DNA of 19,612 nucleotides from NCBI GenBank assembly GCA_016256075.1, contig SDVU01000140.1, positions 1 to 19,612 on the forward strand, written 5' to 3'. The notes beneath the pieces are model-generated. The model saw only the letters and a program-made list of their open reading frames with translations, ran no database searches and was not told the origin of the DNA. This document shows, piece after piece, positions 8,718 through 17,302 of this stretch. This DNA is from Dictyocoela muelleri (lineage: Eukaryota > Microsporidia). Position 1 is the stretch's first letter. Every line of letters begins with the position of its first letter. The position numbers were made by a program, and so were the translations under genes.

Positions 8718-8726
8718 GAATTGAAT
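8718..8726. repeat. MULE target-site duplication, left copy
   Basis: The sequence gaattgaat is repeated exactly at 11499-11507. It is AT-rich, so chance is not excluded, but both copies abut the terminal repeat arrays. Confidence 0.55.
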
Positions 8727-8740
8727 AGGTTGTCCTACAA

Positions 8741-8788
8741 TAGGCCCAATTCTCTCTTGTCCCAATTCTTACTTGGCCCAATTTTAAC
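8741..8788. repeat. MULE left terminal 16-bp repeats
   Basis: Three consecutive 16-bp units, taggcccaattctctc, ttgtcccaattcttac and ttggcccaattttaac, are inverted relative to 11402-11485. Confidence 0.8.
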
Positions 8789-8996
8789 TATAACTTATTC
8801 TTAATTACATAAATAATATCTTGACAATAGGGAAAAAAACTATATATAAAATTATAATTTTTTTTAAATAATGTTAACTATAAACATAATATAAGTGTAT
8901 AATTTAAAAACATTACTCAAATTTATTAAATAAAAGAAAAATTTTTATTAGATATCGAATTTTATTTCTCCTTTATACCCTTCTATAAGTTGAATA

Positions 8997-9060
8997 TGTG
9001 GCGCGCGCAGCGCGCCACCCGCGCCATTAGTGCCACCCGCGCCATTAGCGCCACTTTTTT
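8997..9060. repeat. GC-rich terminal repeat of the nested fold-back, left
   Basis: tgtggcgcgcgcagcgcgcc is followed by two 18-bp units (gccacccgcgccattagt/c). It is almost purely G+C in a three-quarters A+T background. The right counterpart is at 9975-10017. Confidence 0.8.
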
Positions 9061-9071
9061 ATTAAAGAAAA

Positions 9072-9142
9072 GTGCCTCAACGAGGCTCGAACCCGCTTTA
9101 ATTGTTTAGCGTTTATTATCTGTACCACTGGACTACAAAACC
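9072..9142 (-). repeat. tRNA-like module, left end of the fold-back
   Basis: Read on the minus strand, A-box-like tagtccagtggt begins 8 nt in and B box gggttcgagcc follows at tRNA spacing. The T-arm gcggg/cctcgt pairs with wobbles. The module is 71 nt and is followed directly by TTTTCTTT, a Pol III-type terminator. The anticodon arm does not form a normal stem and loop, and the acceptor pairs poorly, so it is a pseudo-tRNA or Pol III promoter relic. It points outward, toward the left end of the element. Confidence 0.6.
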
Positions 9143-9352
9143 TAAAATAATAAATTATAATCAATATAACTATTTTTTATTAATGAATATAAAGATTTCG
9201 TGTCGAATTCATATTTAAGTAAAATAGATAAGATACTATAAGTAAATTTTATTAATAATCGATAAATGTTTGTTCTATCTTTCCTTAGATACCATATCTT
9301 TGAAAAAAAATATTCTAAACTACCAAATATGGCACTAGCAAGATAATAAAAA

Positions 9353-9529
9353 AAATTTACTTTATGTAGTCTTATATACATATTGTAGTTATCAGTTTTT
9401 AATATAAGCCTATTTTTCTAAGTTTAGTAAATTTCGGTCTTTGCTTGAAATTTACTAAACTCGAAAATATAGGGCTTTATTGACACCGATTTTTAACAAT
9501 ATCTATATAAGACTACATAAAGTAAATTT
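9353..9529. repeat. Inner inverted repeat of the nested fold-back
   Basis: aaatttactttatgtagtct at 9353-9372, and a few bases beyond, is exactly inverted at 9504-9529. Around the centre, agtttagtaaattt (9421-9434) pairs with aaatttactaaact (9448-9461). Weaker pairing continues outward (cactagcaaga near 9332 with tcttgctagt near 9537). Confidence 0.8.
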
Positions 9530-9775
9530 TATTTTTTCTTGCTAGTTCTATATTCTGTAATTTACGATATTTTTTTAGAGGAAGGGTATATAAAAAAAGC
9601 AGAACCTTTCTTTGCTATTATAATTGCCTTTACGCTTTTATAATTAACTAATTCCTAAATAATTTTATTTCTATATTTTTATGTCCTTTGGTATAAAATT
9701 CAATGACTATTTAAGATCGCAATTTATCGATTTCGAATAAAAGTAAAGTTATTTTTATTAAATTAAATAAATGTG

Positions 9776-9806
9776 GCGATACTGGTGCGGGGTGTGCGCT
9801 GTGTTA
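9776..9806. repeat. Decayed internal copy of the GC-rich terminal motif
   Basis: gtggcgatactggtgcgggg resembles gtgccgctaatggcgcgggt of the right end in the same orientation, including the following gtgcgc. Upstream attttcgaataaaag-like sequence may be the matching relic of the B box. It suggests an older end inside the element. Confidence 0.35.
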
Positions 9807-9888
9807 TATATAATATAATTATCTATAATTTTTATCATCAATTTAATTTATTAAAAAATAGTTATATTGATTATAATTTATTATTTTA

Positions 9889-9959
9889 GGTTCTGTATTC
9901 CTGTGATACAGATAATAATTGCTAGGCAATTTTAGCGGGTTCGAGTCTCGTTGTGACCC
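9889..9959 (+). repeat. tRNA-like module, right end of the fold-back
   Basis: The 71-nt module runs ggttctg...cgttgtgaccc. The acceptor ggttctg can pair with tgtgacc with one mismatch and several wobbles. The middle forms aattgc-tag-gcaatt, and the T-arm is gcggg TTCGAGT ctcgt. B box gggttcgagtc is at 9937-9947, and TTTTCTTT follows from 9960. The A box (tattcctgtgat) is weaker than in the left copy. It faces outward toward the right end. Confidence 0.6.
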
Positions 9960-11401
9960 TTTTCTTTAATAAAAAAAAGTGCCGCTAATGGCGCGGGTGC
10001 GCGATGCGCGCGCCACAGAATAAGCGTTTTCTCCTCATTTTCGTAACTAATCCAAAGTCTAGCTAATTGCTGATCTTGGACCACATATTTTTTTGCGTGT
10101 TTTAGGTTTACATCCTGATATTAATCATCCTAACTCACTAACACAGTGAATGTGTATTTTTTTAATAGATTATCCCTTTTCTGAGAAACTTGCATTAAAA
10201 TTATTTATTTGATAATTTAATCTACTATGAAGCCCTTCCGCAGCGTTATTTGTTCTACAACGAATAACACCATAATGATTCCAAATTTGTCTATTAAATA
10301 AAGATGATTCTGAATTATTTATCCAAGTGTTGTAAATATATGTTTTAAAATCTAAAACTGAAGAGGTTGTTTCAGGCAATTTACTAATTATGTAATCCTA
10401 GGCGATATCAACCTCTTCTAAAGGAATTAATGCTAACAAAGAAAATAATTAATCACAATTTCTAAAAACCTGATCTTCGTGATACATATTTGTTAAACTT
10501 AATCTCTGAACACGCCTCCAAATAGATTATCCGAAGTGAAAATACAACCCTTAACTGTATATAATGGAAATACATTTTATATTCGATTATATGCAGCATT
10601 TTCAAAGTCAATTTGAATAATAGATGGATCAAAATTAACTCCAGATTCTAATAATTTCTGTTTAATGATATTAAATACTTTAGTGTTGAGTATTTCAGAC
10701 TTACCGTTCATAAACCAATATATAAAAGTAAAGCTAAGTCCTGAAACCCTGTCATGAATAATATACACTCGTAGAAAGACCTTGGAGATGACGCAAATGT
10801 TCCGTCCATTGTGATTTAAACCTTCTTGCAGCAGTCAATTTATCTATATAATTGATTTATCCTAGTATAACTATTAAATCAGGTTCAAATTCAAGGTAAA
10901 TGAGAAGATCACGGCCCTTAGATAGCTTAAAGAAATAAAGGCGAAAGTGTCTTGGTTTACAAATTGACAAGACGGTACTATCTTGCTTTTTATTTTGTAT
11001 AAATAAGATTTAATCGAATCAAAAGACGGAACTAAACTTAAAAAATTAGAAGAACAACTATAAATTTCTTCTAAATAATTTTTTGACTACTCATAAATTT
11101 GTTGAACATTCATTGAGGAGTCGGTATTTATATTTTTTATGATATTTTCATTTTAGATACATTTCCAAGATTTTTTTTTCATTTGAATGATAATGAATAC
11201 CTTTTAAACTATCAAGCTCATTATAAACTGTTACTGCTGTAAACTTGCATCCAGCTTTTGTGCTTCTCCAATACGACTTATAATCTTCTTTAACCATCTT
11301 TATTTTAAATATAAAGTATCCTATAACGGGTAAAGACATGTTTTTTTTTACTTTTGATCCCAAAAAAAATTTCCATTGGGGCTTTTAAAAAAAAAATTCA
11401 G

Positions 11402-11485
11402 GCTAAGTAACAATTTAGCTAAGTAAGAATTGGGCTAAGTGAGAATTGGGCAAAGAGAGAATTGAGCCAAGTAAGAATTATGCCA
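11402..11485. repeat. MULE right terminal 16-bp repeats
   Basis: Five 16-bp units occur from agtaacaatttagcta to agtaagaattatgcca. They are inverted relative to 8741-8788. Confidence 0.8.
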
Positions 11486-11498
11486 AGTGAATGAGTAC

Positions 11499-11507
11499 GA
11501 ATTGAAT
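11499..11507. repeat. MULE target-site duplication, right copy
   Basis: Exact match of gaattgaat at 8718-8726. Confidence 0.55.
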
Positions 11508-11566
11508 TCAATTGATATTTTTTGATGATATCTTCTTCATATCAGATTATCTTCGCAAAGAACATT

Positions 11567-11584
11567 TTATATATATATATATAT
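11567..11584. repeat. TA dinucleotide microsatellite
   Basis: A run of alternating t and a lies just outside the second Tigger's left end. Confidence 0.8.
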
Positions 11585-11982
11585 AAAGCCCCAACATTCA
11601 ATACTGGCCTCTCAATAACATTCCCTCTTGAACAACGGTTCTTTAAAAATTTTGGGGTAACGTAGAGTAACAATTTTATATATTTATGGATTCTCAATAA
11701 CGTTTTTGGTCAATTTTTAATAACAGTTTTATTTTTTTAAAAACCACTTATTATGATTGAATAATCTAAAAAAATATGCAAGAGACTTATAATGAACAAA
11801 AACAGGAGATAGAGGCATCTTGGGATGTAACTCCCACCTGACACACAGATAGAATGCCTGTGTGTTCAATTTATCTGTTCCAATAATAGGTTATATCTTG
11901 AGAGCATCAAATATTATTTTAAATAATACAGACAAAAAATCATGCAAAAAAATTTTCGTTTCTTTTTCGTCTAAATTTTTAT

Positions 11983-13495
11983 AAAAAACTTTTTGAATGG
12001 CTTAATTTAAAAAAAGAAAAGGGTTTTGTGCGATTCGAGATGTAAAGTTTAAAGACATGGCATTTGAATTATGAAAATTATTTGGCATTGAAAATTTCAA
12101 AGCATCAAATGGTTTTCTTCAAAATTTACAGCTTGACATATTATCAAAAGTAAGCTCGGTACTAGTGAAACAGGTCTTGTTGATGACATTATAAATTTAT
12201 ATTTCAAGGAAACTTATGAAAATAAACTTAAATAGTATAGAGATAAAGATGTCTTCAACTGTGATGAAACCGGTTTATTTTATAAATGTACTCCGGGTAA
12301 AACTTTGTTTCACGATTCTGAGAAACAAATCATTGGTAAGTTTAGCAAATAAAAGATCAATATTTTATTTTGTGTACGTATATGTGGTTAAAAATTAGAA
12401 CCATTGTTAATTGAGAAATTTAAATCACCAAGAGGCATTAAAAATTTGGATTTGAGTAAGCTTGAATTGAATATGAACACATTTCAAAGTCTTTGATGAC
12501 TCTAGAAATATTTAAAGATAGATTTGGTACTAGTCCCAGAATATGGACCCAAATTAATAGCCATATAACAGAGCTTTTAAAAAAACTGATTTCATATTAT
12601 CTTTTATATGTATCCAAAGTGTTCTTTGTTAATATATGTATTATCTAAAAATAGATATTATATAGACTAAAAAAATTTTCTGAAAGAAAATTTTTTTTAG
12701 TCTATATAATATCTATTTTTGGATAATGCATATATTAACAAAGAACACTTTGGATACATATAAAAGATACTTATGAAAACATTTTTCTAAAAGCTCTGTT
12801 ATATGGCTATTAATTTGAGTCCATATTCTGGGACTAATACCGTACATCCTTCTGGTACTGCATATTAAATGTCGAACTGCTTTATTTTCCCCAGTGTCAC
12901 ATCAAAGATCCAACCATTTTACCAACTGATTATTATATCACTAAATCTATCCATAAAAAACTCAACATAAAAATAAATGACGAACTTGATAAAAATCTTT
13001 CAAAACAAAATCAGATAGTTTAAAGAGGTTAAAAATATTTTGATTTATTGTGTTGATATTAGAATCGTGGATAGAAGTATCCACTGAAACAATCATTAAT
13101 TGCTATAAAAAGCCTATCGAAAATGCTTTGATTTAAAATGATTTTAGAGAAGCTAATGAAATTGTGCCCTATTATGATTTTAGAACTTCTTGTTATGCTG
13201 ATTTGAAAAATGAAAAATGTTATCTTGATGAGACTAGAGAAGAAATATCTCTGATGAAAAACAATGAGGAAGTAATTCATGACAATTTGAAGGATGATGA
13301 TATATAAAATAACCTAATTATAAAACTTTAGCTCAGATAGAACCATCATACTAACGTAGATGCATTAGAAGATTATTTTTTTTCACTGTCCTGGATAATC
13401 AGAGCAAATTTATAATATAAGTATTCTAACAAATAAAAAATTGCATGAGCAACCAGATTTATTTGATTGTATAAAAAGATTCGGAAATAAATAAT
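11983..13495 (+). pseudogene. Tigger/pogo-family transposase, decayed and interrupted
   Basis: Scattered frames carry the family landmarks in order. KKLFEWLNLKKEKG and FGIENFKASNGFLQ (11983-12130) are the second HTH. DVFNCDETGLFYKCTPGK (12249-12300) has the first catalytic Asp. KLEPLLIEKFKSPRGIKNL (12392-12450) and MTLEIFKDRF (12497-12526) follow. After the 302-bp MITE come LNVELLYFP (~12868-12894) and then, in another frame, SVTSKIQPFYQL, where the third catalytic Asp (normally PLDQG) is Tyr. The second catalytic block (LLLLDN) is absent, so a deletion of about 40 codons beside the MITE is likely. VSTETIINCYKKP (~13079-13115) and a C-terminal IKRFGNK stopping near 13495 complete it. There are many stops and frame changes. 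The N-terminal HTH was not found. Confidence 0.85.
12533..12834. mobile_element. 302-bp palindromic MITE (TA-type)
   Basis: It is two ~148-bp arms, about 93-95% identical by eye and inverted, with almost no loop (centre near 12683, tttctgaaag). The ends are GTCCCAGAATATGGAC. The flanking TA is duplicated (12531-12532 and 12835-12836), as for Tc1/mariner/pogo elements. It interrupts the second Tigger pseudogene, hence is younger than it. There is no coding sequence. Confidence 0.88.
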
Positions 13496-13605
13496 GTTTA
13501 ATTTTTTATAATATTTTTATATTTAAATAGTTTGACCGTTATTCACCAAACCATCCTTCCAAGAAATTTTTAACAATGGAAACTGTTATTTTGAGGAAAT
13601 ATTGT

Positions 13606-13796
13606 ATATGCAAAGCAAATTTAAATTTTATTTACAAAAATATCTTCAAAATATAACGATTCCTTGTAAATTTAATAAATGTCGAACGCCAGATCATATT
13701 CCAAGCCAGATCGGCACTACATACTTTTCAATAATTTATTTTTATATTATGACTTCTAAAATTAATAAAATTCACACCTCTTTATTACGTCTAAAA
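13606..13796. other. Short spacer, nothing recognised
   Basis: Only a chance-length open frame on the plus strand with no motif is present. Confidence 0.4.
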
Positions 13797-13965
13797 TTTA
13801 TAAGGGTCAGCTACAATATATTTTTATTTTATACTTTTTTTTCGGAGTGATTTCCTCCGCTTTTAGGAGGTAAATCCCAAAAAGGTGATTATCGGAGGGC
13901 AATAGAAGGAGTAAAAAATTAAAATATTAAAAACTTAAATATTTTAAATATTTAGACAAAGAAAA
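13797..13965 (+). repeat. ~165-bp direct repeat R, copy 1
   Basis: It begins tttataagggtcagctac, contains a hairpin tttcctccgcttttaggagg, and runs into aaaaacttaaat and gacaaagaaaa. It is about 75-80% identical by eye to 14795-14959. There is no coding sequence and no terminal inverted repeats of its own. Confidence 0.7.
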
Positions 13966-14793
13966 AAACGACAAAGTCGTTTTTTTATTTTATTTGTCAT
14001 TTTGGAAAAAAAACGATAAAGTTGTATTCTCATTTTCATTTTATTTTTTGATAAAAAACTTAATTATCATTTAATTTTTAATAGAAAAAAACTGGAGAGT
14101 GAAGAATATATAGATCTAGATTTAAATAAAATATAAAAAGAAAATGATTTGGAGAAAAATATTATAAATGAGAAGCTAAGTATGAAACACATATAATCTG
14201 TGAGCGTCTAGGGAGCGATTCCCAGGTCGTGTTAGATAAAATTTAAACATTGATAAAATTTTGTTCCGAACAGAACATTTCCATAAAAACTGTTTAAAGA
14301 TAATAACATGAATAAAAAAACATAATCTCTAAATAGAATAGAATGATGAAATTATAAATATTATAGAAATGCACATAAATAACTTTAAATTAGACAATTT
14401 AAACGCCAAACACAAACAATATACAAGTATATAATAGTCGTGAGACCTACCACTAGTATTTGTATTCTTAATAAAGCAAAATAGTATAAAAATTGGCCTA
14501 ATAATTAGCATACTTAAAAAAAGTGAAGAAAAATTAGTATAATTAATGAATTGGTATAGATTGTTAAGATTAAATTGATAGAAAAAGATAAATAATTGAC
14601 GACAGAAATTAATAATTTTTATTTATGAAAATTTAGAATTTCATGATACATGTAACATTATATGTAAAAAAATAAATGAACAAATGTTTTATTGCTAATT
14701 TTATAAACTATTTTTTTAATTTAAAAAATTTATCGCTTTCCCAAAAACGACAAACTTCAATGAAAAAACGATTTTCTCGTTTTTTTTATTGTG
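13962..14793. mobile_element. X-family inverted-repeat element, complete-looking
   Basis: The left end (13962-14025) carries acgacaaagtcgt followed by atttgtcattttgg and aacgataaagttg. The right end reads inversely as acgagaaaatcgt, gtttgtcgtttttggg, aaagcgataaa. The last ~290 bp are closely repeated at 19003-19289. The interior is AT-rich with no protein frame. At 14208-14240 a patch gagcgattcccaggtcgtg resembles the B-box end of a tRNA-derived SINE. The target duplication could not be settled because it sits tightly between the R repeats. Confidence 0.6.
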
Positions 14794-14794
14794 A

Positions 14795-14959
14795 TTTATA
14801 AGGGTCAGCTACAAAAATTTCTTTTATACTTTTTTCGGAGACTTTTACCCCGCTTTTAGGAGGTAAATTATAAAAAGATGATTATTGAGAGGCAATGGAA
14901 AGATTAAAATATAAAAAACTTAAATAAATTAAATATTTTAAGTTTCATGACTAAGAAAA
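14795..14959 (+). repeat. ~165-bp direct repeat R, copy 2
   Basis: Same orientation as 13797-13965, starting immediately after the X-family element's right end. The hairpin core ccgcttttaggaggtaaat is kept. Confidence 0.7.
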
Positions 14960-15061
14960 TAATACGTTTATTTAAAAAAAAATAAAATTTTTTATTTATA
15001 TTTTAGTGACTTTTAAATTCCCTTTTCTTTTAAAAAGAGAATAAGAGACAATTAAATAACT

Positions 15062-15393
15062 GGTTCTAACGGGTTAGAGACCCCCCATCAGATTTAATAA
15101 TCTAAATAGGTAAGAGCACAGAGTATGTTTCTTATTTCAAATAAACGTAAAATCACGAGATAAACAAATATATATAATAAAAATAAAATATCTAAAGATA
15201 TATAGACGTTTACCAAATTTGGTGCTTTGCACCAAATTTGGTAAACGTCTATATATATTTGCATTTTAATATTAATTATATATATTTGTTTATCTCGTGA
15301 TTTTACGTTTATTTGAAATAAGAAACATACTCTATGCTCTTACCAATTTAGATTATTAAATCTGAAGGGGGGTCTCTAACCCGTTGGAGAACC
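15062..15393. mobile_element. 332-bp palindromic MITE with 8-bp target duplication
   Basis: The ends GGTTCTaacgggttagagacc are inverted at the right with a 2-bp difference. Near-identity continues (aaataaacgtaaaatcacga, aacaaatatatata) before a less matched inner part. The centre is itself a hairpin, tttaccaaatttggt-gc-, at 15209-15245. The flanking 8-bp aaataact is exact at 15054-15061 and 15394-15401. The GG start with an 8-bp duplication fits Merlin best, but MULE or hAT derivatives are possible. Confidence 0.88.
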
Positions 15394-15569
15394 AAATAAC
15401 TTATTTAATGAATTTAAAAACATTTTTTAAATTTTAAATTTTATAATTTATTTAGTTTTAATTAATATCAAAAAACTGGTGATAGTCAGAAAGTGGCGAA
15501 AAGGTGAACTATATTAGGCTCAATTTAGAAAGAGTGCATTTAGGTTGAAGTTATTTATTGCGGAGCTTA

Positions 15570-15626
15570 TTAGAGGTGGGTGTGCATCTTGGGTGGGTGT
15601 TGATATTGGTGGGTGTTTATCTTGGT
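15570..15626 (+). repeat. Short GT-rich tandem repeat
   Basis: Three copies of a ~17-bp ggtgggtgttgatcttg unit. They explain the open frame at 15558-15746 (repeating VGVxLG), which is not a supported gene. Confidence 0.65.
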
Positions 15627-15629
15627 TCG

Positions 15630-16785
15630 GCAATAAATAATGTTTACATATTATTTATTCCTTTCTATATAGTAAAACTGAAGAGAGCTCTAATTATTTA
15701 TTTAGAAAATTGTGAGATATATGTTTGCCTCACTAGCAAACTCTAATCTTTGTATAGATCAAATTGATTTTTAAAATGCATCTTTCAATGTAATCAAATC
15801 AGTTTTCCATCTGAATTTATAAAGAGGTTATTATTCATTTTTAACAAGAAATCTGGAGAAAGATCGTCCTTATAGGTTTAAAAAAATCCATATATTTACT
15901 ATAATTTTAGAAAATGCGTTGTGTCTATAACCACTTTTTCTTTTATTCCCGGAGAGATATCGATGAAGGATGGTTTATTGAAAAAATTATGTTAATTAAT
16001 GATTCGTGGAAAGTCTAGTCATTTTTAGATTTTGTTTAAAGAGTATGGATTTCTGATATAAGCAGTAGTGTAGTCGTCTACTCTGATCACAAAATTGTGT
16101 GTTGCAAAGAAAAACAAATAATCATGCTGAAAGTATGCATTCAAAGCTTAATAGTTCCATGAATAAATCTCATACAACTCTTTTGAAGTTGTTGGGAAGC
16201 TCTAAACCTTTTATTGTCTAATTCTTCAGAATGTCTACGTCTAATACAAGGTGAGCTTTATAAATCAATGAAAAAACTTCATATTCTTCAAGATCAAAAA
16301 GATGAATCCTTGAACAACATTACAATATTCGCTTAATAATAACACTTGAAGAGTTGATGGATGGTCGCGCAGGGGGTTAAATTAAATATTTGAAGACTTA
16401 ATTAGTTTTTACATGATTTAGAAAAATTCAAATTTGAGAGGGAATTATTTTTTTACACTAGAGGTTCTTTACACCATTGGAATACACCTATTCGACTCAA
16501 CCCATAAGTTAACCATTAGCCAAGCTGAATAGGTGATTTTCGTTATATCAATAACATAAAAAAGATAAACTATAAGCCTAGTTTGATAGCCGGTATCGTC
16601 ACCAGGGTACCCTTTTTTAAAGGTAAGAATATTATTTTTAAAACATATTTTATTTAATTTTGCTGCTTATATATTTTTAGCAGCTAAACATCTCCATATC
16701 TAACTAAAGCCACATTATCGGCCGTATTTCTAAATAATAACCAATAATATTTTATAGCACAATTGCTCCTTTGGATTTGAAAGCT
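15630..16785. other. Mixed-complexity spacer, no gene recognised
   Basis: Composition is less simple than elsewhere around 15840-16370, and short open stretches such as DIDEGWFIEKIMLINDSW (~15960) hint at old coding sequence, but no family motif could be recognised. An inverted pair acacctattcg / tgaataggtg lies at about 16486 and 16524. Confidence 0.3.
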
Positions 16786-16787
16786 TA

Positions 16788-17301
16788 TTCGCGTTTAGCC
16801 CCAAAAAAATCAATTTTTCTAATACATTATTTTAAAAGAATGTTTCAATAGGCTAGAAAAAAAAATTAAAAAAAATAAAAAAATCAATTTGTCAAATAAA
16901 ACATTTATAAATATATAAATTTAATCAGTTGGTTATTACTTTAACTAAAGAAATAATATGCTTTAATTAATCTACACCTGAAATTTGACATTTTTATCGA
17001 CAATTTTCGCTAATTCATTGAGATTTCCTGAATTATTTACTTGAGTTTTATCTTAAATAGTTTCCTTGGTTGTTTTAGGGACATTTACATCGTTCTTTTC
17101 TACATCTACAAACGATAAAATATTCGTTATAATCTATATGATAAATTTTATAATATTATTCTTGATGTAAAATAATATCTGCACTTTTTTGATGACATAT
17201 TCATTTGTAATTAATGGTTTTATATTAGCATAAATGAATTTAAAGATTGATTTTTTGAGGACGAAACTGTTCGCGTTTCGCCCCATGGGGCGAAACGCGA
17301 A
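16788..17301. mobile_element. 514-bp TA-type MITE with a palindromic right end
   Basis: The left end is TTCGCGTTTAGCCCC followed by aaaaaaatcaatttt. The right end read inversely is TTCGCGTTTCGCCCC, then after a 26-28-bp insertion aaaaaatcaatcttt. TA flanks both sides (16786-16787 and 17302-17303). The insertion turns the right end into a perfect ~32-bp palindrome centred on ccatgg (17270-17301). The interior is AT-rich without coding sequence. It is a mariner/pogo-type non-autonomous element. Confidence 0.7.
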
Positions 17302-17302
17302 T

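Larger units (their letters stand above)
8997..10017. mobile_element. Fold-back element with tRNA-like modules in both ends
   Basis: The 1021-bp element has inverted repeats of ~190 bp that begin TGTGGCGCGCGCA. They continue through 18-bp repeats (gccacccgcgccattagt), ctttaataaa read inverted, a tRNA-like module and a shared aatcaatataactatttttt. A second inner inverted repeat meets near 9441. The 5-bp gaata flanks both sides (8992-8996 and 10018-10022). Leaving out the element plus one gaata gives an uninterrupted MULE reading frame across the site, which supports these exact borders. There is no protein-coding frame of note. TG...CA ends and a 5-bp duplication fit no superfamily cleanly. 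Confidence 0.85.
8948..11363 (-). pseudogene. FLYWCH + MULE transposase, decayed and interrupted
   Basis: Reading leftwards, 11339-11148 gives a FLYWCH zinc-finger-like segment (YFIFKIK...YWRSTKAGCKFTAVT...GIHYH) whose first zinc Cys is Ser. DGTF at 10806-10795 supplies the first catalytic Asp (codon 10804-10806). A frame change leads to 10768-10577, with IQIDFENAA carrying the second Asp (codon 10607-10609). Then come VKGCIF (~10540) and the helical MYHEDQVF segment (~10480), and RTNNAAEGLHSRLN at ~10247-10206, the canonical late MULE motif. KKYVVQDQQLARLW (~10105-10060) runs up to a nested fold-back element (8997-10017). The frame resumes on its far side as IQLIEGYKGEIKFDI and a stop at 8948-8950. 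There are about eight or more stops or frame changes, so it is not functional. ATG at 11337-11339 is a reasonable old start. Confidence 0.85.
8727..11498 (-). mobile_element. MULE (Mutator-like) transposon, decayed, with nested fold-back
   Basis: The ends are inverted arrays of a 16-bp unit: three copies at the left (8741-8788, taggcccaattctctc type) and five at the right (11402-11485, agtaagaattgggcta type). The 9-bp sequence gaattgaat is present exactly at 8718-8726 and 11499-11507, the duplication length expected of MULEs. Without the nested element at 8997-10017 it would be about 1.75 kb. The interior encodes a FLYWCH + MULE transposase on the minus strand. The outermost ~14 bp of the two ends match poorly, so the exact termini depend on the duplication call. 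Confidence 0.85.
11604..13599 (+). mobile_element. Second Tigger/pogo transposon, decayed
   Basis: It has a decayed Tigger transposase on the plus strand. The ends match inversely: left ctggcctctcaataac against right (minus strand) tttcctcaaaataac, 11 of 15 positions. Each is next to TA (11602-11603 and 13600-13601). The left end has further cctc/aataac repeats to ~11740. About 1.7 kb remains without the nested MITE. The protein remnants differ clearly from the intact Tigger at 6056-7841, so it is a separate, older lineage. Confidence 0.65.

Noticed and set aside
9072-9142. A functional tRNA gene
   Set aside because: The anticodon stem and loop is not canonical, acceptor pairing is poor, and the sequence is part of a transposon's inverted repeat.
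12216-12398. 60-codon open frame as a separate gene
   Set aside because: It is an out-of-frame reading of the decayed second Tigger transposase, whose NCDETGLFYK motif lies in another frame here.
13797-14959. R repeats read as the two LTRs of a small retroelement
   Set aside because: No TG...CA termini, no primer-binding or polypurine site recognised and no coding remnants. The interior is an inverted-repeat element whose right half also occurs without R at 19003-19289.
15558-15746. 62-codon open frame with VGV/LG repeats
   Set aside because: It is explained by the three-copy GT-rich tandem repeat.
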